This document shows, piece by piece, positions 45,049 to 56,001 of a stretch of 64,000 nt of DNA. Source of the DNA: Basidiobolus meristosporus CBS 931.73 (Eukaryota > Basidiobolomycota > Basidiobolomycetes > Basidiobolales > Basidiobolaceae); assembly GCA_002104905.1 (NCBI GenBank), contig MCFE01000192.1, positions 1-64,000 of the forward strand. The letters run 5' to 3'. Within the stretch, counting starts at the first letter, position 1; every line of letters begins with the position of its first letter. The notes beneath the pieces were generated by a model, which worked only from the letters and a program-made list of their open reading frames with translations, had not been told where the DNA came from and ran no database searches. The position numbers and the translations under genes are program-made.

Positions 45049-45512
45049 AACGATGAAATGTCACACTCTGTCACCAAACACGCCGGTACGCTGGTAGAAT
45101 ACTTGTCAAGTAACAATAGACCCAGCAACACTAGCACATGCTTATCAGACGTCTAAAATACACTATATCTCAAACAAGTAACCCCATGTCGAAAAAAACC
45201 TTGTGATACAAGATCCGGTTTCCACTTCTGGTTGCTACGTGAGAAATGCATCCACAGCATCCGTTGATCTAATTAGACGGTCAAGATTGCTATTCAACCA
45301 ACTATTCAGAATCACCACAAACTGTTTATATGCTTATAATTTATGGTACATCAAGCAAACCCGAATCGACCTCGATAAGGTTACATATGAATGACAGTCA
45401 GAATTCCCTAAATAGTATTAAGCTGATCTCTTGCAGGGCTGGGGTACAGATGAATGCTGGCAACATCAGATGTGGTGTATCAATTTATTCGTTTATACGG
45501 ATTTGTACAAGT
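45049..45512. other. Intergenic, ING promoter and RPS3 3' end
   Basis: No gene is supported; two overlapping 62-63-codon readings on + look like chance. Confidence 0.6.
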
Positions 45513-46405
45513 TTATAGAGCTTCAGCTTGCTCGACAGATTCGGTAGCTTCTTGGGCAACGGGAGCTTCAGCTTTTTTGGCGAAATCCTCAGAGATGGGC
45601 TCAGTGACGACAGGTTCATCCTTGGGCTCCATGACGGTGATCATGTCAGGAAGAGGGTTCTTGGGTCCGATCTTACCAGAAGGATCCCAATCCAACATGA
45701 TCTTGACCTTGATACCGAGAACACCTTGTCTAAGAAGGACGTGGCGGACAGCAGTGTCAATGTAGTCACGGACGGGTTGACCGGAGTGGATCATGAAACC
45801 GTCGGCGAACTTCATGGCCTTGGCACGGGCAGCACGAAGCTTACCAGAGATAACAACCTCGGCACCCTTAGCACCAGACTCCATGGCGAAACGAAGAACG
45901 GAGTGGGCGGCACGACGGACGGCAAGTCCGGCGAGCAACTTGTGGCGAACAGCCTCGCATTGTGCGACGGCACAGAGACCACGGTTGGCAACTCTCTCGG
46001 CGTAAAGCTCGACAGTGTTCTCGGGGAAGTTGAAACGCTTCTGGACAACAGAGGTCAATTCACGAATACGACGGCCCTTCTCACCAAGAACGTCTTGAGT
46101 ACGAGTAGCACGGATGATGATTTCAGTGCGGGCAGGGGTGACACGCACTTCAACACCGGAGTAACCCTCCTCGGCGAGTTCGCGGGTGAAGAACTCGTTA
46201 AGTTCAGCGTAGAAAACGCCATCGGCGACGAACTTGATTAAAAAATGGATGAGAATAAGCATCACAACAAACTGGCATAACTAGAATTCCACGCTACAAT
46301 GGATGGATAGCCGGCATTATAGATTCGTGAACTAAGCTAGTAAAGTGGAAATATAGAGAAGGTGGTTGAACGTACCTTTCTCTTCTTGGAGATTTGAGCA
46401 GCCAT
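45513..46405 (-). CDS. RPS3: 40S ribosomal protein S3
   Basis: Two exons on the minus strand, 46405-46376 and 46232-45513, with a 143-nt intron, give 249 residues. Exon 1 codes for [10 protein letters not shown] and exon 2 continues [15 protein letters not shown]. The KH domain near the N-terminus contains [19 protein letters not shown]. The C-terminal domain has [36 protein letters not shown] and [18 protein letters not shown]. It lines the mRNA entry channel of the small subunit. The C-terminus is an acidic, Ala/Glu-rich tail. A CACGTG box lies upstream at 46675-46680, in the region shared with TPD3. Confidence 0.97.
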
Positions 46406-46905
46406 GTTTGGAGTAGAGAGAGAAAACCATTTTGCATCCCATTCCCAATTATAACTGGCCCGAATCCCAATTCACAAGATCTACAATTTTTTTCTCTTTT
46501 TTTTCGATCTTTTCGTGGTTCTGGTTTTTATTCAGCCTATGTCCGGCATGCATGATCTCCAATATTGATGTCAATCATGCTTTGGAAATGCCTGCTGCTG
46601 GCAATCGATATTTTATACATGTTTTTATTGCGTGAGGGGCTGGGTCCAATGAACAGCCGACTAGTTTATTTCATCACGTGGGCCCATCGAATTATGCTCC
46701 CAGTAAATTAGGGTGAGTAATCAGGGACACAAAGAGCGAAGAAGCGTACGATATTGGCGAAAAAAAGCGTTTGTTTTCAGGTTGGGTAAACTTAGACAGA
46801 TAGAGGCTGTGGTGTACTCATTGTTTTGGCTTTAATTTACAATCTCCGTTCACCTACGCGTAAGCTTTCGAATCAACGCAACCCCTTCCTTCGAACATAG
46901 AAATC
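46406..46905. promoter_or_regulatory. Divergent promoter region RPS3 / TPD3 with CACGTG
   Basis: 500 bp between two diverging housekeeping genes. CACGTG at 46675-46680 is the same core as upstream of ATP4. A T-rich tract at about 46485-46510 lies near the RPS3 start. No gene is seen. Confidence 0.45.
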
Positions 46906-49183
46906 ATGGATATGGAAAAAAACGAGGAGCTGTACCCCGTTGCAGTTTTAATTGACGAACTCAAACACGAGGAAGTGAACCTGCGCTTGAATGCTGTCAA
47001 AAGCATCTCTACCATTGCTCTTGCCCTGGGCCCTGAGAGAACAAGGGAGGAGCTCATCCCCTTTCTCAATGGTATATATATATACATATGGTTTCTTATC
47101 TGCATCATCAGCCCTGAAGTCTGCTGCATGCTTTTTCCTGCTTTCAACGTTAATTCTTTTTGCCGGCATGTATATAGAATCCTTGGATGACGAAGATGAA
47201 ATTTTGATGACTCTGGCTGAGCAGCTGGGCGACTTTGTGGAGTATATTGGTGGGCCAGCCTATGCTCATGTCATCCTTCAAACTCTCGAAAACTTGGCCG
47301 CAGTTGAAGAAACCTCGGTTCGCACCAAAGTAGGCTGCCTTTCCGCTATTGTTAGACAGGCGCGCCTTCTGTTTGCTTTACTAAATATTTCAACCTCATC
47401 CGTAGGCCGTTGAGTCCTTATCCAAGATCTGTGAATCTTTGAACCAACAGCAGCTAGACGAGTACTACATTCCTCTCCTTCGCAGACTTTCAGCTGGTGA
47501 CTGGTTTACCAGTCGTACTAGCGCTGCCGGTCTTTATACCGCCGCTTATTCCTTGGCCACTCCAGCCGTCCAAGATGAGTTGAGACGGCTGTTTGCTCAG
47601 CTTTGTAACGACGACACCCCGATGGTTCGCAGAGCCGCCGCTTCCAACTTGGCCAAGTTCACCAAGAAAATCCAAAAGAGCCATGTGGTGGATGAGATCA
47701 TACCTTTGTTCAATACATTAGCACAGGATGAGCAGGTGCGGAGTTAGACCTTAGATTCAGCCATATATCCGTACCCCATTAGCACACATCTTTGCTAACT
47801 GAATGCTTGTAGGACTCTGTTCGCCTCCTTACCGTGGAGGACCTTATATCCATTGCTGAGGTTCTGACCTGTGAGGAAACAGAAGAGAAGCTTCTTGAGG
47901 TCATCCGTTCCCTGTGCTCTGACAAATCTTGGAGAGTCAGATACATGGTGGCGGAAAACTTTGTTCAGCTCAGCAAGGCTGCCGGTGCACGTGTTGTCCA
48001 TGAAGAGCTCATTGGCTACTTCATCAGCTTCTTGCAGGATAGTGAGGGTGAGGTCCGTAGCGCCGCCGCCTCCCAAGTCCCAGGTAGATGCTACTCAATG
48101 GAATGCCACCCTTGGGGAAATAGAGATTAATCGAGTTGCGTTTCTGAATAAGGTTTCGGGGAGATTATTGGCAAAGAGGATGTCCTTGAGCATTTGCTCC
48201 CGCATCTTAAAGACCTTGTTTCCGACCAATCCCAGCACGTCAGAGCCTCTGTGGCCTCTCATATCAGTGGCTTGGCCCCAATCCTTGGGAAGGAGGAGTA
48301 AGTCTTTTCCAGCCAGATTGAGTTAATGTATCCTAAACAGTGGTTCTAATTGATCGATGTGCATAGCATTATCCAGCACCTTCTTCCATTGTTCTTGGTT
48401 CTGTTGAAAGACGAGTTCCCAGATGTTCGACTCAACATCATCTCAAAATTGGAGCAAGTCAATAAGAGTAGGCTGTTCTGCACTCCGGGATGTTTGCTGC
48501 AACGTTGAGCTAAGATTTCCATATTTAGTCATAGGCATCGAGCTGCTTTCTCAATCGCTCTTGCCCGCTATTGTGGAGTTGGCTGAGGATAAGCAGTGGC
48601 GAGTACGACTTGCCATCATCGAATACATCCCCTTGTTGGCAAAGCAACTCGGTGTTGAGTTCTTTGACGAGAAGCTTGGAAACCTATGCATGTCTTGGTT
48701 GGGCGACAGTGTCTATTCCATCCGTGAGGCTGCCACCATCAACCTGAAAAAGCTGACCGAGGTTTTCGGGGTGGAGTGGGCAAAGCAAACCATCCTTCCA
48801 AAAGTCCTGGCTATGGCTGCACATCCTAACTACTTGTACAGAATGACAACCATCTTTGCTATCACGGTAAGTCAATCGAGCCCAGGCCCGTCCAAAACCG
48901 GCCCTAACGCCTTGCGATTCAATAGACCATGGCTTCTGCGGTCACTCCACAGGTGATCAAGGAATCCATCTTACCGACTGTGGCCAGCCTTATTTCCGAT
49001 CCCATTCCCAACATTCGATTCAATGTTGCCAAATCACTAGAAAGCCTAATTCCCTTGTTGAGATCATCCCCAGAGACGGAATCCGTGGTCGAGAGTGACG
49101 TCAAGCCCGCCCTACTCCAGCTGAGTGAAGACTCGGATGTTGATGTCAAATTCTTTGCCCAGCGTGCATTGTTGGCCAACTAG
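46906..49183 (+). CDS. TPD3: Protein phosphatase 2A scaffold subunit A (PR65)
   Basis: Eight exons: 46906-47071, 47178-47329, 47406-47735, 47813-48083, 48153-48297, 48367-48467, 48529-48866, 48926-49183, giving 586 residues (human PR65 alpha 589). The protein is a run of about 15 HEAT repeats. Examples are [77 protein letters not shown] and ADDS-like loops. It is the horseshoe scaffold that binds the PP2A catalytic C subunit and interchangeable B subunits. No insertion or break. The first intron (106 nt) starts in a TA-repeat, GTATATATAT. Divergent from RPS3. Confidence 0.96.
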
Positions 49184-49777
49184 GGAGCTCTTCTATATCC
49201 ACTGGGTTTCAATTCATCGACCCATATGTTTTGCTTTTCTGTTGAGGAACCACTCTTGACCCAGCTGTCGAGAATCCACCATTTCCACCACTTTTAAAAG
49301 AATGCTTGGAATCATTTTCAATGCTAGTTTCTGGAATTATTCTAACTTATCCATTGTCAAGCTACTAGAAAACAAGTAAACAAGTTTAACAAAACTACTA
49401 TTACCTTCATGCAAGCCGATCCTGATCCCATTCGGAATCGGGTTACTTTGCTAAGCCACAGTCTCTTTAGAGCTCAGCCACGATAACCATTCAATCATAC
49501 TAACCTAGTCCTCAGCAGCACATACAGCTTACTTAGAGTGTCAGATTGCAGGATGCGCAATCATTCGCCTACCAAATGGCTTTCTACGCATTATGCCTCT
49601 ACATTGATCTGTTCAGAATAAACATCGGGTGCGTTTCAAGTGCTGGTATAAATACCAATCCCGCAGAGTGAGAATGGTTGTCGATGACCCAACAAATTAA
49701 TCTCAACGAGAATCGCTAACCAAACATCTAAAGACTCCAAGTAAAATTAACCTATTCTCTAACGCTCACTATAAACC
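49184..49777. other. Intergenic, TPD3 to carrier gene, with TATA box
   Basis: Contains TATAAATA at 49647-49654, about 130 bp before the carrier ATG. No gene is seen. Confidence 0.6.
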
Positions 49778-51499
49778 ATGACGGCATCCATTCTTGATAT
49801 CGTGTGGGTATCCGCCAAGCCCATCCTGAAGCTGGTCCTCAACACTGGGTTGGGGGTTGTTCTTGCTAGGACGGGCGTGCTTAATCAAAATTCTGCCAAA
49901 GCACTGTCCAAGATCATTGTCAATTTCTTGCTTCCTTGTCTTCTCTTTGGCAATCTAGTGCGCTCTATCCAGATAAGCAATCTAGGGCAGATGGGAATCT
50001 TGGCTTTGGTCATATTGTTCTACATCATATTAGGCGCGGTATGGGGGATTATATACCGGTTCACCTTCAAATTGCCAAGGAGATTTCGAAACGGTTTTAT
50101 TGCTGCCTCTATCTGGGGAAATTGGGGGGATCTCCCACTTTCTGTTATGTCCACGCTTGGAAATACCGCGCCATTTAGACCGGGGGACGGTGATGTTGGG
50201 GTGACATACATGTGCGTATTTATCGTCATGTTTAACCTCAGTCTGTTTACCCTGGGTGGATATAGGCTCGTTGAAAGCGACCACAAACAACAGGACCCAG
50301 ACGAGGAGACCAGCGCAGACTGTCAAATAACGGATGGAACTTCAATCGAAAAAGCGGACACCAAGTTCAACAAATTTGGTAGACTCACTAAAAGATTTAC
50401 TAATCGCGAACAACACTTTCCCGTATCTCCAATGGTACCATATCATGAGAAATGTCTTCCCGCCTCACCACCACCACCTCCGATATTTGAGGAGCAATCC
50501 GAAGACTCCGATAGTGATTTTGACCTCAGCTATTACTTTAAACCTCAAAAACAGTATAGCCCTCCAGGCCCTGTCAAGAAAAATGTAACATGCATAACGA
50601 AGAAAGACGAGCAGAATACAAAGAACCCAGTTTCGAATAACCCAGCTCCTTGCGAATCCCAAGACAAACCTTTCTCCTGCTTAAGTTCACCAACCTACAC
50701 AGCCTACGAAAAGCGTAAAGGCTCGGCTCTCAGTTCTGTTCCAAGTTTCCGACTACCATCAATTTATGAGGCCGCTCCGGTTCGACCATCGATGGCTCGG
50801 ACCCGAACCTACACGTCTATATCCGATTTCCAGCCGATCACGGAGACGGAGAAGGTCGATCCGAGTTTGATGGGCAAATCGATTCGTACACGTAGAACTT
50901 ACAGCACTATAGGCGATTTTGATAAAGCGCAGGGTGAAAGAGAAAATACAACACTACACAGGGTCGTGGACATGATCCGAGTTATCTTTTCCCCTCCGAA
51001 CATTGCCATTATTTTGGGCATCACCGTTGGCCTGGCCCCTCCCTTGAAACGGTTGTTCGTTAAGACGTCGCCTAGTCAATCGGAGCCACCGCTTTCATTT
51101 TTGTTCGAAGTAGTGCTAACAATAGGTGGCGCTTACCTTCCTATATCACTATGCAATCTCGGTGCTGCTCTCTCGCACCTTCAGATTCGGGCTATTCCTC
51201 TGCACATTTCCATTTCCTTTGCAGTAGTGAAACTGGTTGTCACACCAATCATAGGAATCGCCTTGGTGCAGGCATTGGTGTTCAAGCTTCATCTCATCTC
51301 TCCCGATGACAGACCATTGAGGTTTTTGGCCATGTTCGCCTCATGCGTGCCCACCGCAACATCCATCATGGTGCTAACGCAGTTCTTCAGCTCCGATGGT
51401 GACACGAAGGAGGTTGCTGCCATCTTGGTCGTTCAGTATCTCATGGGGATAGTTACGATGATATGTACATTGATTTATATCGTGCACATTTTGGCTTGA
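49778..51499 (+). CDS. Auxin efflux carrier (AEC/PIN-like) family membrane transporter
   Basis: One exon, 573 residues. About five hydrophobic helices lie at the N-terminus (to about residue 165) and five at the C-terminus (about 405-573), separated by a long polar Ser/Pro-rich loop, the usual AEC layout. Visible family parts: LNTGLGVVLARTGVLNQNSAK, IVNFLLPCLLFGNLV, SIWGNWGDLPLSVM, and in the second half GGAYLPISLCNLGAAL and CVPTATSIMVLTQFF. Fungal members such as yeast Ecm3 are secretory-pathway membrane proteins with unclear substrates. The central loop contains a repeated ARTRTYTSISDFQ / RTRRTYSTIGDF element that looks like a phosphorylation target. Substrate unknown. Confidence 0.9.
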   Translation: MTASILDIVWVSAKPILKLVLNTGLGVVLARTGVLNQNSAKALSKIIVNFLLPCLLFGNLVRSIQISNLGQMGILALVILFYIILGAVWGIIYRFTFKLPRRFRNGFIAASIWGNWGDLPLSVMSTLGNTAPFRPGDGDVGVTYMCVFIVMFNLSLFTLGGYRLVESDHKQQDPDEETSADCQITDGTSIEKADTKFNKFGRLTKRFTNREQHFPVSPMVPYHEKCLPASPPPPPIFEEQSEDSDSDFDLSYYFKPQKQYSPPGPVKKNVTCITKKDEQNTKNPVSNNPAPCESQDKPFSCLSSPTYTAYEKRKGSALSSVPSFRLPSIYEAAPVRPSMARTRTYTSISDFQPITETEKVDPSLMGKSIRTRRTYSTIGDFDKAQGERENTTLHRVVDMIRVIFSPPNIAIILGITVGLAPPLKRLFVKTSPSQSEPPLSFLFEVVLTIGGAYLPISLCNLGAALSHLQIRAIPLHISISFAVVKLVVTPIIGIALVQALVFKLHLISPDDRPLRFLAMFASCVPTATSIMVLTQFFSSDGDTKEVAAILVVQYLMGIVTMICTLIYIVHILA

Positions 51500-51694
51500 G
51501 TCCATCAATGCTCATATGGAAATGATCAAAATACTGTATAAAAGGCTCCCTAAGGTTTCTATTCCCCATGATAACTCGATAAAACTGTATAATCTGAGAA
51601 TCTGGCATATTGGATACCATTTTATTATTTCAAATGTACATCAAATCATCAGCCACGTGCCCCCTATTGTACAGCATTGTTCGTAGCGATGCGT
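51500..51694. other. Short spacer between convergent carrier and hexokinase genes
   Basis: Only 3' sequences; no extra feature. Confidence 0.6.
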
Positions 51695-53068
51695 CTAATC
51701 GACATCTCGTTTGATAGCCATCATAGCAGTCAGGGCTGCACCAACCCCGCTGCCATCCTTGGCAAGCACTATCTTGACTCTGCTGGCCACATCGGTGCCG
51801 AGAAGTTGCTCCAAGACTTTCGATAGCAGCCCCTTGAAACCAGGAAGAAATTGAAATACGGTGCCATCTACACCTACGGTCACCGGTTGGGTCAGGAGAT
51901 CTTTTCTCTTGAGAAGAACGGCAGACAATGCGGCACCACTCAATTGAGCTGCACGCTCAGCTACCAACTGGGCTACCCTTTTCACCAACTGGCGATCACT
52001 AGCTGTGGTCTCGGGGATTCCCATGGTGTTCTCTAGAATCAACTTGATTTCCTCCAAATCCGCACTGTTATCGGAGATGATCGATGACACATAAGCTGTG
52101 TCAAAGTTGAAGGGTTGGTTCATCTCCACCGAGCAGCGTGATCCAAAGATAACATTTCTGTCGATCAAATCAATCAGAATGTTCCGGGTGATCTCACCAA
52201 GGTACAACCCGGAAATCATCTTCTCGAACACCTGGTGGAATGGCTCAGGTGATGAGTTGTCCAGACGGTTGTCGTACTGTGTAACTGGAAGAACCTTCTT
52301 GTCATTACCGAAGGCCCCCCATTCCATGTTGATGGCCATCTCTGCGTCCTCCATGGATCCTTGCCATTTAGGGATGTTCTCAATGCGCTCGATGTAAGCA
52401 GTATTGGTACCAGTACCAAAGATGACTCCAACACTGGTCGAGGGCTCGGCATAGGCGGCTGCCAACATAGTTCCGACGGTATCGTTGACCAGGGCAGCAA
52501 CCTTAATGTTGCTCATGTGTCTACGATTCAAGGCGTCCTGTAGCAATTGAGCTACATCATGACCCACAACATTGGTAGCGGTGAAGCTCTTAGTCCAGCG
52601 TAGGAGTTTACCACGATTAATGGCGGTCTGGTTGATAGGGAATGAGAAGGTAAAGCCAAGAGGGATAATCGAAGTTTGACTCAGAAGTTCTGTTTCAGGG
52701 CGTTGAGTAATAAAATCCTCCACACATTCGGCAAGGAAATCGAAAAGCACCTTTCCATCCCCGGTCTTGTGTTCGGCAGAAAGCGCATATTTGTGTTGAG
52801 CAGTTACGAATTCTCCGTTTCCCTTCAAGTCGATCAGACAAACGCGGAAGTTGGTACCTCCAAGATCCAAGGCCAAGTAAGATCCAGTCTCCTGCCCAGT
52901 TGGACGTCCCGTCACAAATGATGGGATCATGGCCAGGTTACAACCGTCAGCCTCCAACCCCTCTTGCATAGCCTTCAAGAATCCATCCACGATCTCGCGG
53001 AGTTTCTCATCTGAGAGAGCAAACTGTGATTGGAGCTTGGTGAAGGCAGCGGTCTGAGTTTCATTCAT
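51695..53068 (-). CDS. Hexokinase
   Basis: One exon on the minus strand, 457 residues. It phosphorylates glucose and related hexoses at C6 with ATP in the cytosol, the first step of glycolysis. Landmarks: YLALDLGGTNFRVCLIDLKG (phosphate-1), LGFTFSFPINQTAINRGKLL with the sugar-contacting TFSFP and TKSF segments, VALVNDTVGTMLAAAY with the catalytic Asp in VNDT, then GTGTNTAYIE and WGAFG. The C-terminal half has GDGSGVGAAL-like adenosine-site residues (DGSGVGAALTAMM). Slightly shorter than yeast Hxk2 (486). On the coding strand a TATAAA (53116-53121) lies about 48 bp upstream. It faces away from the hexose-transporter array, 1.3 kb from copy 1. Confidence 0.95.
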   Translation of the reverse strand: MNETQTAAFTKLQSQFALSDEKLREIVDGFLKAMQEGLEADGCNLAMIPSFVTGRPTGQETGSYLALDLGGTNFRVCLIDLKGNGEFVTAQHKYALSAEHKTGDGKVLFDFLAECVEDFITQRPETELLSQTSIIPLGFTFSFPINQTAINRGKLLRWTKSFTATNVVGHDVAQLLQDALNRRHMSNIKVAALVNDTVGTMLAAAYAEPSTSVGVIFGTGTNTAYIERIENIPKWQGSMEDAEMAINMEWGAFGNDKKVLPVTQYDNRLDNSSPEPFHQVFEKMISGLYLGEITRNILIDLIDRNVIFGSRCSVEMNQPFNFDTAYVSSIISDNSADLEEIKLILENTMGIPETTASDRQLVKRVAQLVAERAAQLSGAALSAVLLKRKDLLTQPVTVGVDGTVFQFLPGFKGLLSKVLEQLLGTDVASRVKIVLAKDGSGVGAALTAMMAIKRDVD

Positions 53069-54364
53069 CTTGTGTATGTCAATGTCGTGGAGTCAGGTGG
53101 GGAACATGGCCAAGCTTTATATGTATGCCGAAGAAGTGGCTCAATCTCAGTAGGCACAACCACCTCTCGTCTCACTACATTCACTCTAATCCACCTCCGA
53201 TTCGTCAGTCGACGACGTAAAATCACATTGGCTATAATGTCGACAAACGTAGTTTAATCAACTTGGCAATCTTATTGATCTCTTATCGTTTGGCATTTTT
53301 GTATATATTTGCTACCTTAAGCAACAGTCAACTAGCCTGGGAGCCAACGGTTTCAGCAAAAGAAAGATTCTGAAAACATACCAATTTACGATTGTTACGA
53401 AAGACTGAGCTTGCAGATATGAAAGGTTGGAATTGTCTGAATGCTGGCCTAGATATTCCCCGATCACCAAGATAACAATCATGGCTTGATAACTCCAGGT
53501 ACCGAATATCATTTTACCCCGCATCTGGAATTTCCATTTTTGCGGCGATTTGAAACAATATCGATGCAAGTGACACCTTGGGAAGGATTATTACGGAAAC
53601 TCAGGTATTACATACATCCAAGGCTCCCTGTATCACTTCGCATACCAATCAACCTGATCCTTGATGATCACCGTAACGGCCACGAGCAATACTAGGTGGG
53701 CGGACTCTAAGAATGCGTCCATGAAACCTGTGCAACCTGAGCGTGTGCCCACACTGATCGAGGTAGATACAAGTACCAGGTTTATCCACTCAACCAAATC
53801 GTCACGCCCCGTTATTCTAAATCCACGGAAATTGAAAAATCATCCCAAATCGACATACCAAAAAGGCATCAAATTTACCAATCTTCAAACCATGGGTCAG
53901 CCACCCGTCAATCATAAACCATCTACGCACTGGTTTTCGTCTCAGCATAACATCATTTGAGTAAATAGAAGGGTGAAACCGCCCGAATCCTTGCTAACTG
54001 GAAGCCTATTCGATCAACCAAACACGTATCTCAGCATTCGGGTCTGGATTAACCCGCTGTAGTTGGCACCAAGATATGCATGACGCAGCCAATGAGCATC
54101 GCATCAAGCGCTCTAATAACTCAGAAACTTTAAAGTCATTCAATCCACACATTTGAGTATCAATGAGACACAATCTGAGTGGCATGTTTAGAAGATAGAC
54201 GATAACCGCTCAAATATGGATAATCTGGAATGTAGCCTTTCGTATTTGGCGATTCCCAAGAAGGAAAGAAAAGTTTGGAGTATATTGGGCCACTCGTTCA
54301 AGCATCGTTGGGTTATAAAAGGCACTGGTCGTGGCTTTTGCTGCCCAACTCAACAAATTTTCCA
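53069..54364. other. Divergent promoter region hexokinase / hexose transporter 1
   Basis: 1.3 kb. Holds a TATAAA on the minus strand (53116-53121) for hexokinase and TATAAAAG at 54314-54321 for the transporter. The readings inside are short and match no family. Confidence 0.55.
54314..54321 (+). promoter_or_regulatory. TATA box, hexose transporter copy 1
   Basis: TATAAAAG lies 51 bp before the ATG at 54365. Confidence 0.55.
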
Positions 54365-55777
54365 ATGGTTCTGAAGAAAGGTGACATCAATTCCGACGCT
54401 ACTACTTACGACTCCACGGACCTCAAGTTCACGCCTTACATCTGGCTATGTGGTGTGACCGCCGCATTAGCTGCTTTCGCCTCCGGCTTCAACAGTGCCG
54501 CTCCCAACACTCCCGAGTCTGTCATCAGAAACTGTGATCTCAATGCTCACAGTAGCGGTGGCCTTCCCGCCTGTCTCCCAATGTCATCTGGTACTTGGGG
54601 TCTCGCCGTGGGTATCCTCGCCATTGGTGGTCTCGTTGGTGGTCTCAGTGCTGGTCCAGCTGCCAACAGATTCGGCCGTAAGTGGACGCTTATATGCAAC
54701 AATGCCTTCTTCATTGTCGGTGCTATCCTTGTTGCCACTGCTACCACCGTGGCTCAGTTCGTGGCTGGCCGTGTGATCATCGGTATTGCTTGTGGTGCGG
54801 CCTCCGTAGTGGCCCCAATGTATGTTGCCGAGATCTCCACCAATGGAGCTCGTGGCATCCTCGGAACCATGTACCAGCTTTTCACGGTGATTGGCATCTT
54901 GGTTGCCAACTGCGCCGGTATTGGATTGACCAGCGTTCCAGGATGGAGATACTTGTTCGGCATTGCCATCTTCCCTCCCATCCTCCAAGTGATCCTTCTG
55001 TTGTTCTGTACCGAGTCGCCAGGATATCTGTTGTCCAAGAACAAGGTCGATGAGGCTAGGGTTGCGTTGCAAAAGCTCCGCAGTGGGTGTGTGATTGACA
55101 ACGAGTTCAACGAGATGATCAGTGCTGCTCACAGTGAGGAAGGAAAGGAAGAGGCACTCAACATCGTCCAGGTGCTCAAGAACAGCCGTCTCTGCAAGCT
55201 CTTCATCGTTGCCATGATCATGCACGCCTACCAACAGCTCTCCGGCATCAACAGTGTCATCTTCTACTCCACCAACATCTTCAACGACATCTTCGGTGTG
55301 GACAACTCCCAGTATGTCACAGTCGGTGTCGGGTGCCTCAACCTGGTGATGACCCTCGTCTCGGTAGCCCTGATCGACCGTGTTGGCAGAAAGCCATTGC
55401 TGTACACCAGTGGTATTGGGATGTGCGTGTGCTCAGTGCTGATTGTGATTGCCTCCATCTATGGGGTCAACACACTCATGGTTGTCGCTGTGATGCTCTT
55501 CGTGGCTACCTTCGCTGTCGGCCTTGGTCCAATCCCCTGGATGTTGATGCCTGAGCTCATTCCCACCTATGCCATCGGAGCTGCCAGCTCCACTGCCACT
55601 GCCGTCAACTGGCTGTTCAACTTTGTCATCGGTCAAACCTTCCCTCCAATGAAGGATGCACTTGGCAACTACTCCTTCCTTCCCTACGCTGTTATCTGCG
55701 CTCTCGGTATCGCCTTCACTCTATTCTTCGTCCCAGAAACCAAAGGACGCAACCCCAACGAAATCTCCAAACAGTAA
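54365..55777 (+). CDS. MFS hexose transporter, copy 1
   Basis: One exon, 470 residues from the ATG at 54365; an in-frame run further upstream starts with TTG and is not used. Twelve hydrophobic helices of the sugar porter family. Motifs: RFGRKWTL after TM2, CTESPGYLL after TM6 (the usual Arg is Gly), QQLSGINSVIFYSTNIF in TM7, DRVGRKPLL after TM8, PETKGRNP after TM12. The extracellular loop 1 holds Cys pairs (RNCDLNAHSSGGLPACLP). Its N-terminus differs from copies 2 and 4, and its last helix reads GIAFTLFFV, while the middle is nearly identical at the DNA level. It takes up hexose by facilitated diffusion or proton symport; substrate not readable. First of four. Confidence 0.95.
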   Translation: MVLKKGDINSDATTYDSTDLKFTPYIWLCGVTAALAAFASGFNSAAPNTPESVIRNCDLNAHSSGGLPACLPMSSGTWGLAVGILAIGGLVGGLSAGPAANRFGRKWTLICNNAFFIVGAILVATATTVAQFVAGRVIIGIACGAASVVAPMYVAEISTNGARGILGTMYQLFTVIGILVANCAGIGLTSVPGWRYLFGIAIFPPILQVILLLFCTESPGYLLSKNKVDEARVALQKLRSGCVIDNEFNEMISAAHSEEGKEEALNIVQVLKNSRLCKLFIVAMIMHAYQQLSGINSVIFYSTNIFNDIFGVDNSQYVTVGVGCLNLVMTLVSVALIDRVGRKPLLYTSGIGMCVCSVLIVIASIYGVNTLMVVAVMLFVATFAVGLGPIPWMLMPELIPTYAIGAASSTATAVNWLFNFVIGQTFPPMKDALGNYSFLPYAVICALGIAFTLFFVPETKGRNPNEISKQ

Positions 55778-56001
55778 TACACCTTCCCGGTAGTCCCAGT
55801 GACTCAAGGTTTTATCTTTATCCAGCATTATTTAATCGATTGCATCAAGCTGTATATAATAAAAATTTCGGTACATCCATTGGTTGGCATGGTATTCTCC
55901 AGCCAACTTTAAAGTCAAATGAAACCATGCAATTTAATAAACGAATTCCTCCTATTGGGATGGGACGGGCAAGAAGCACATAATTTCTAGGGAATTCTGA
56001 G

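Noticed and set aside
45528-46241. 237-codon ORF on + opposite RPS3
   Set aside because: Mirror of a codon-biased ribosomal protein gene; no family features.
54584-55234. 216-codon antisense ORFs inside transporter copies 1, 2 and 4
   Set aside because: Same cause: shadow of a GC-biased coding strand, absent from the divergent copy 3.
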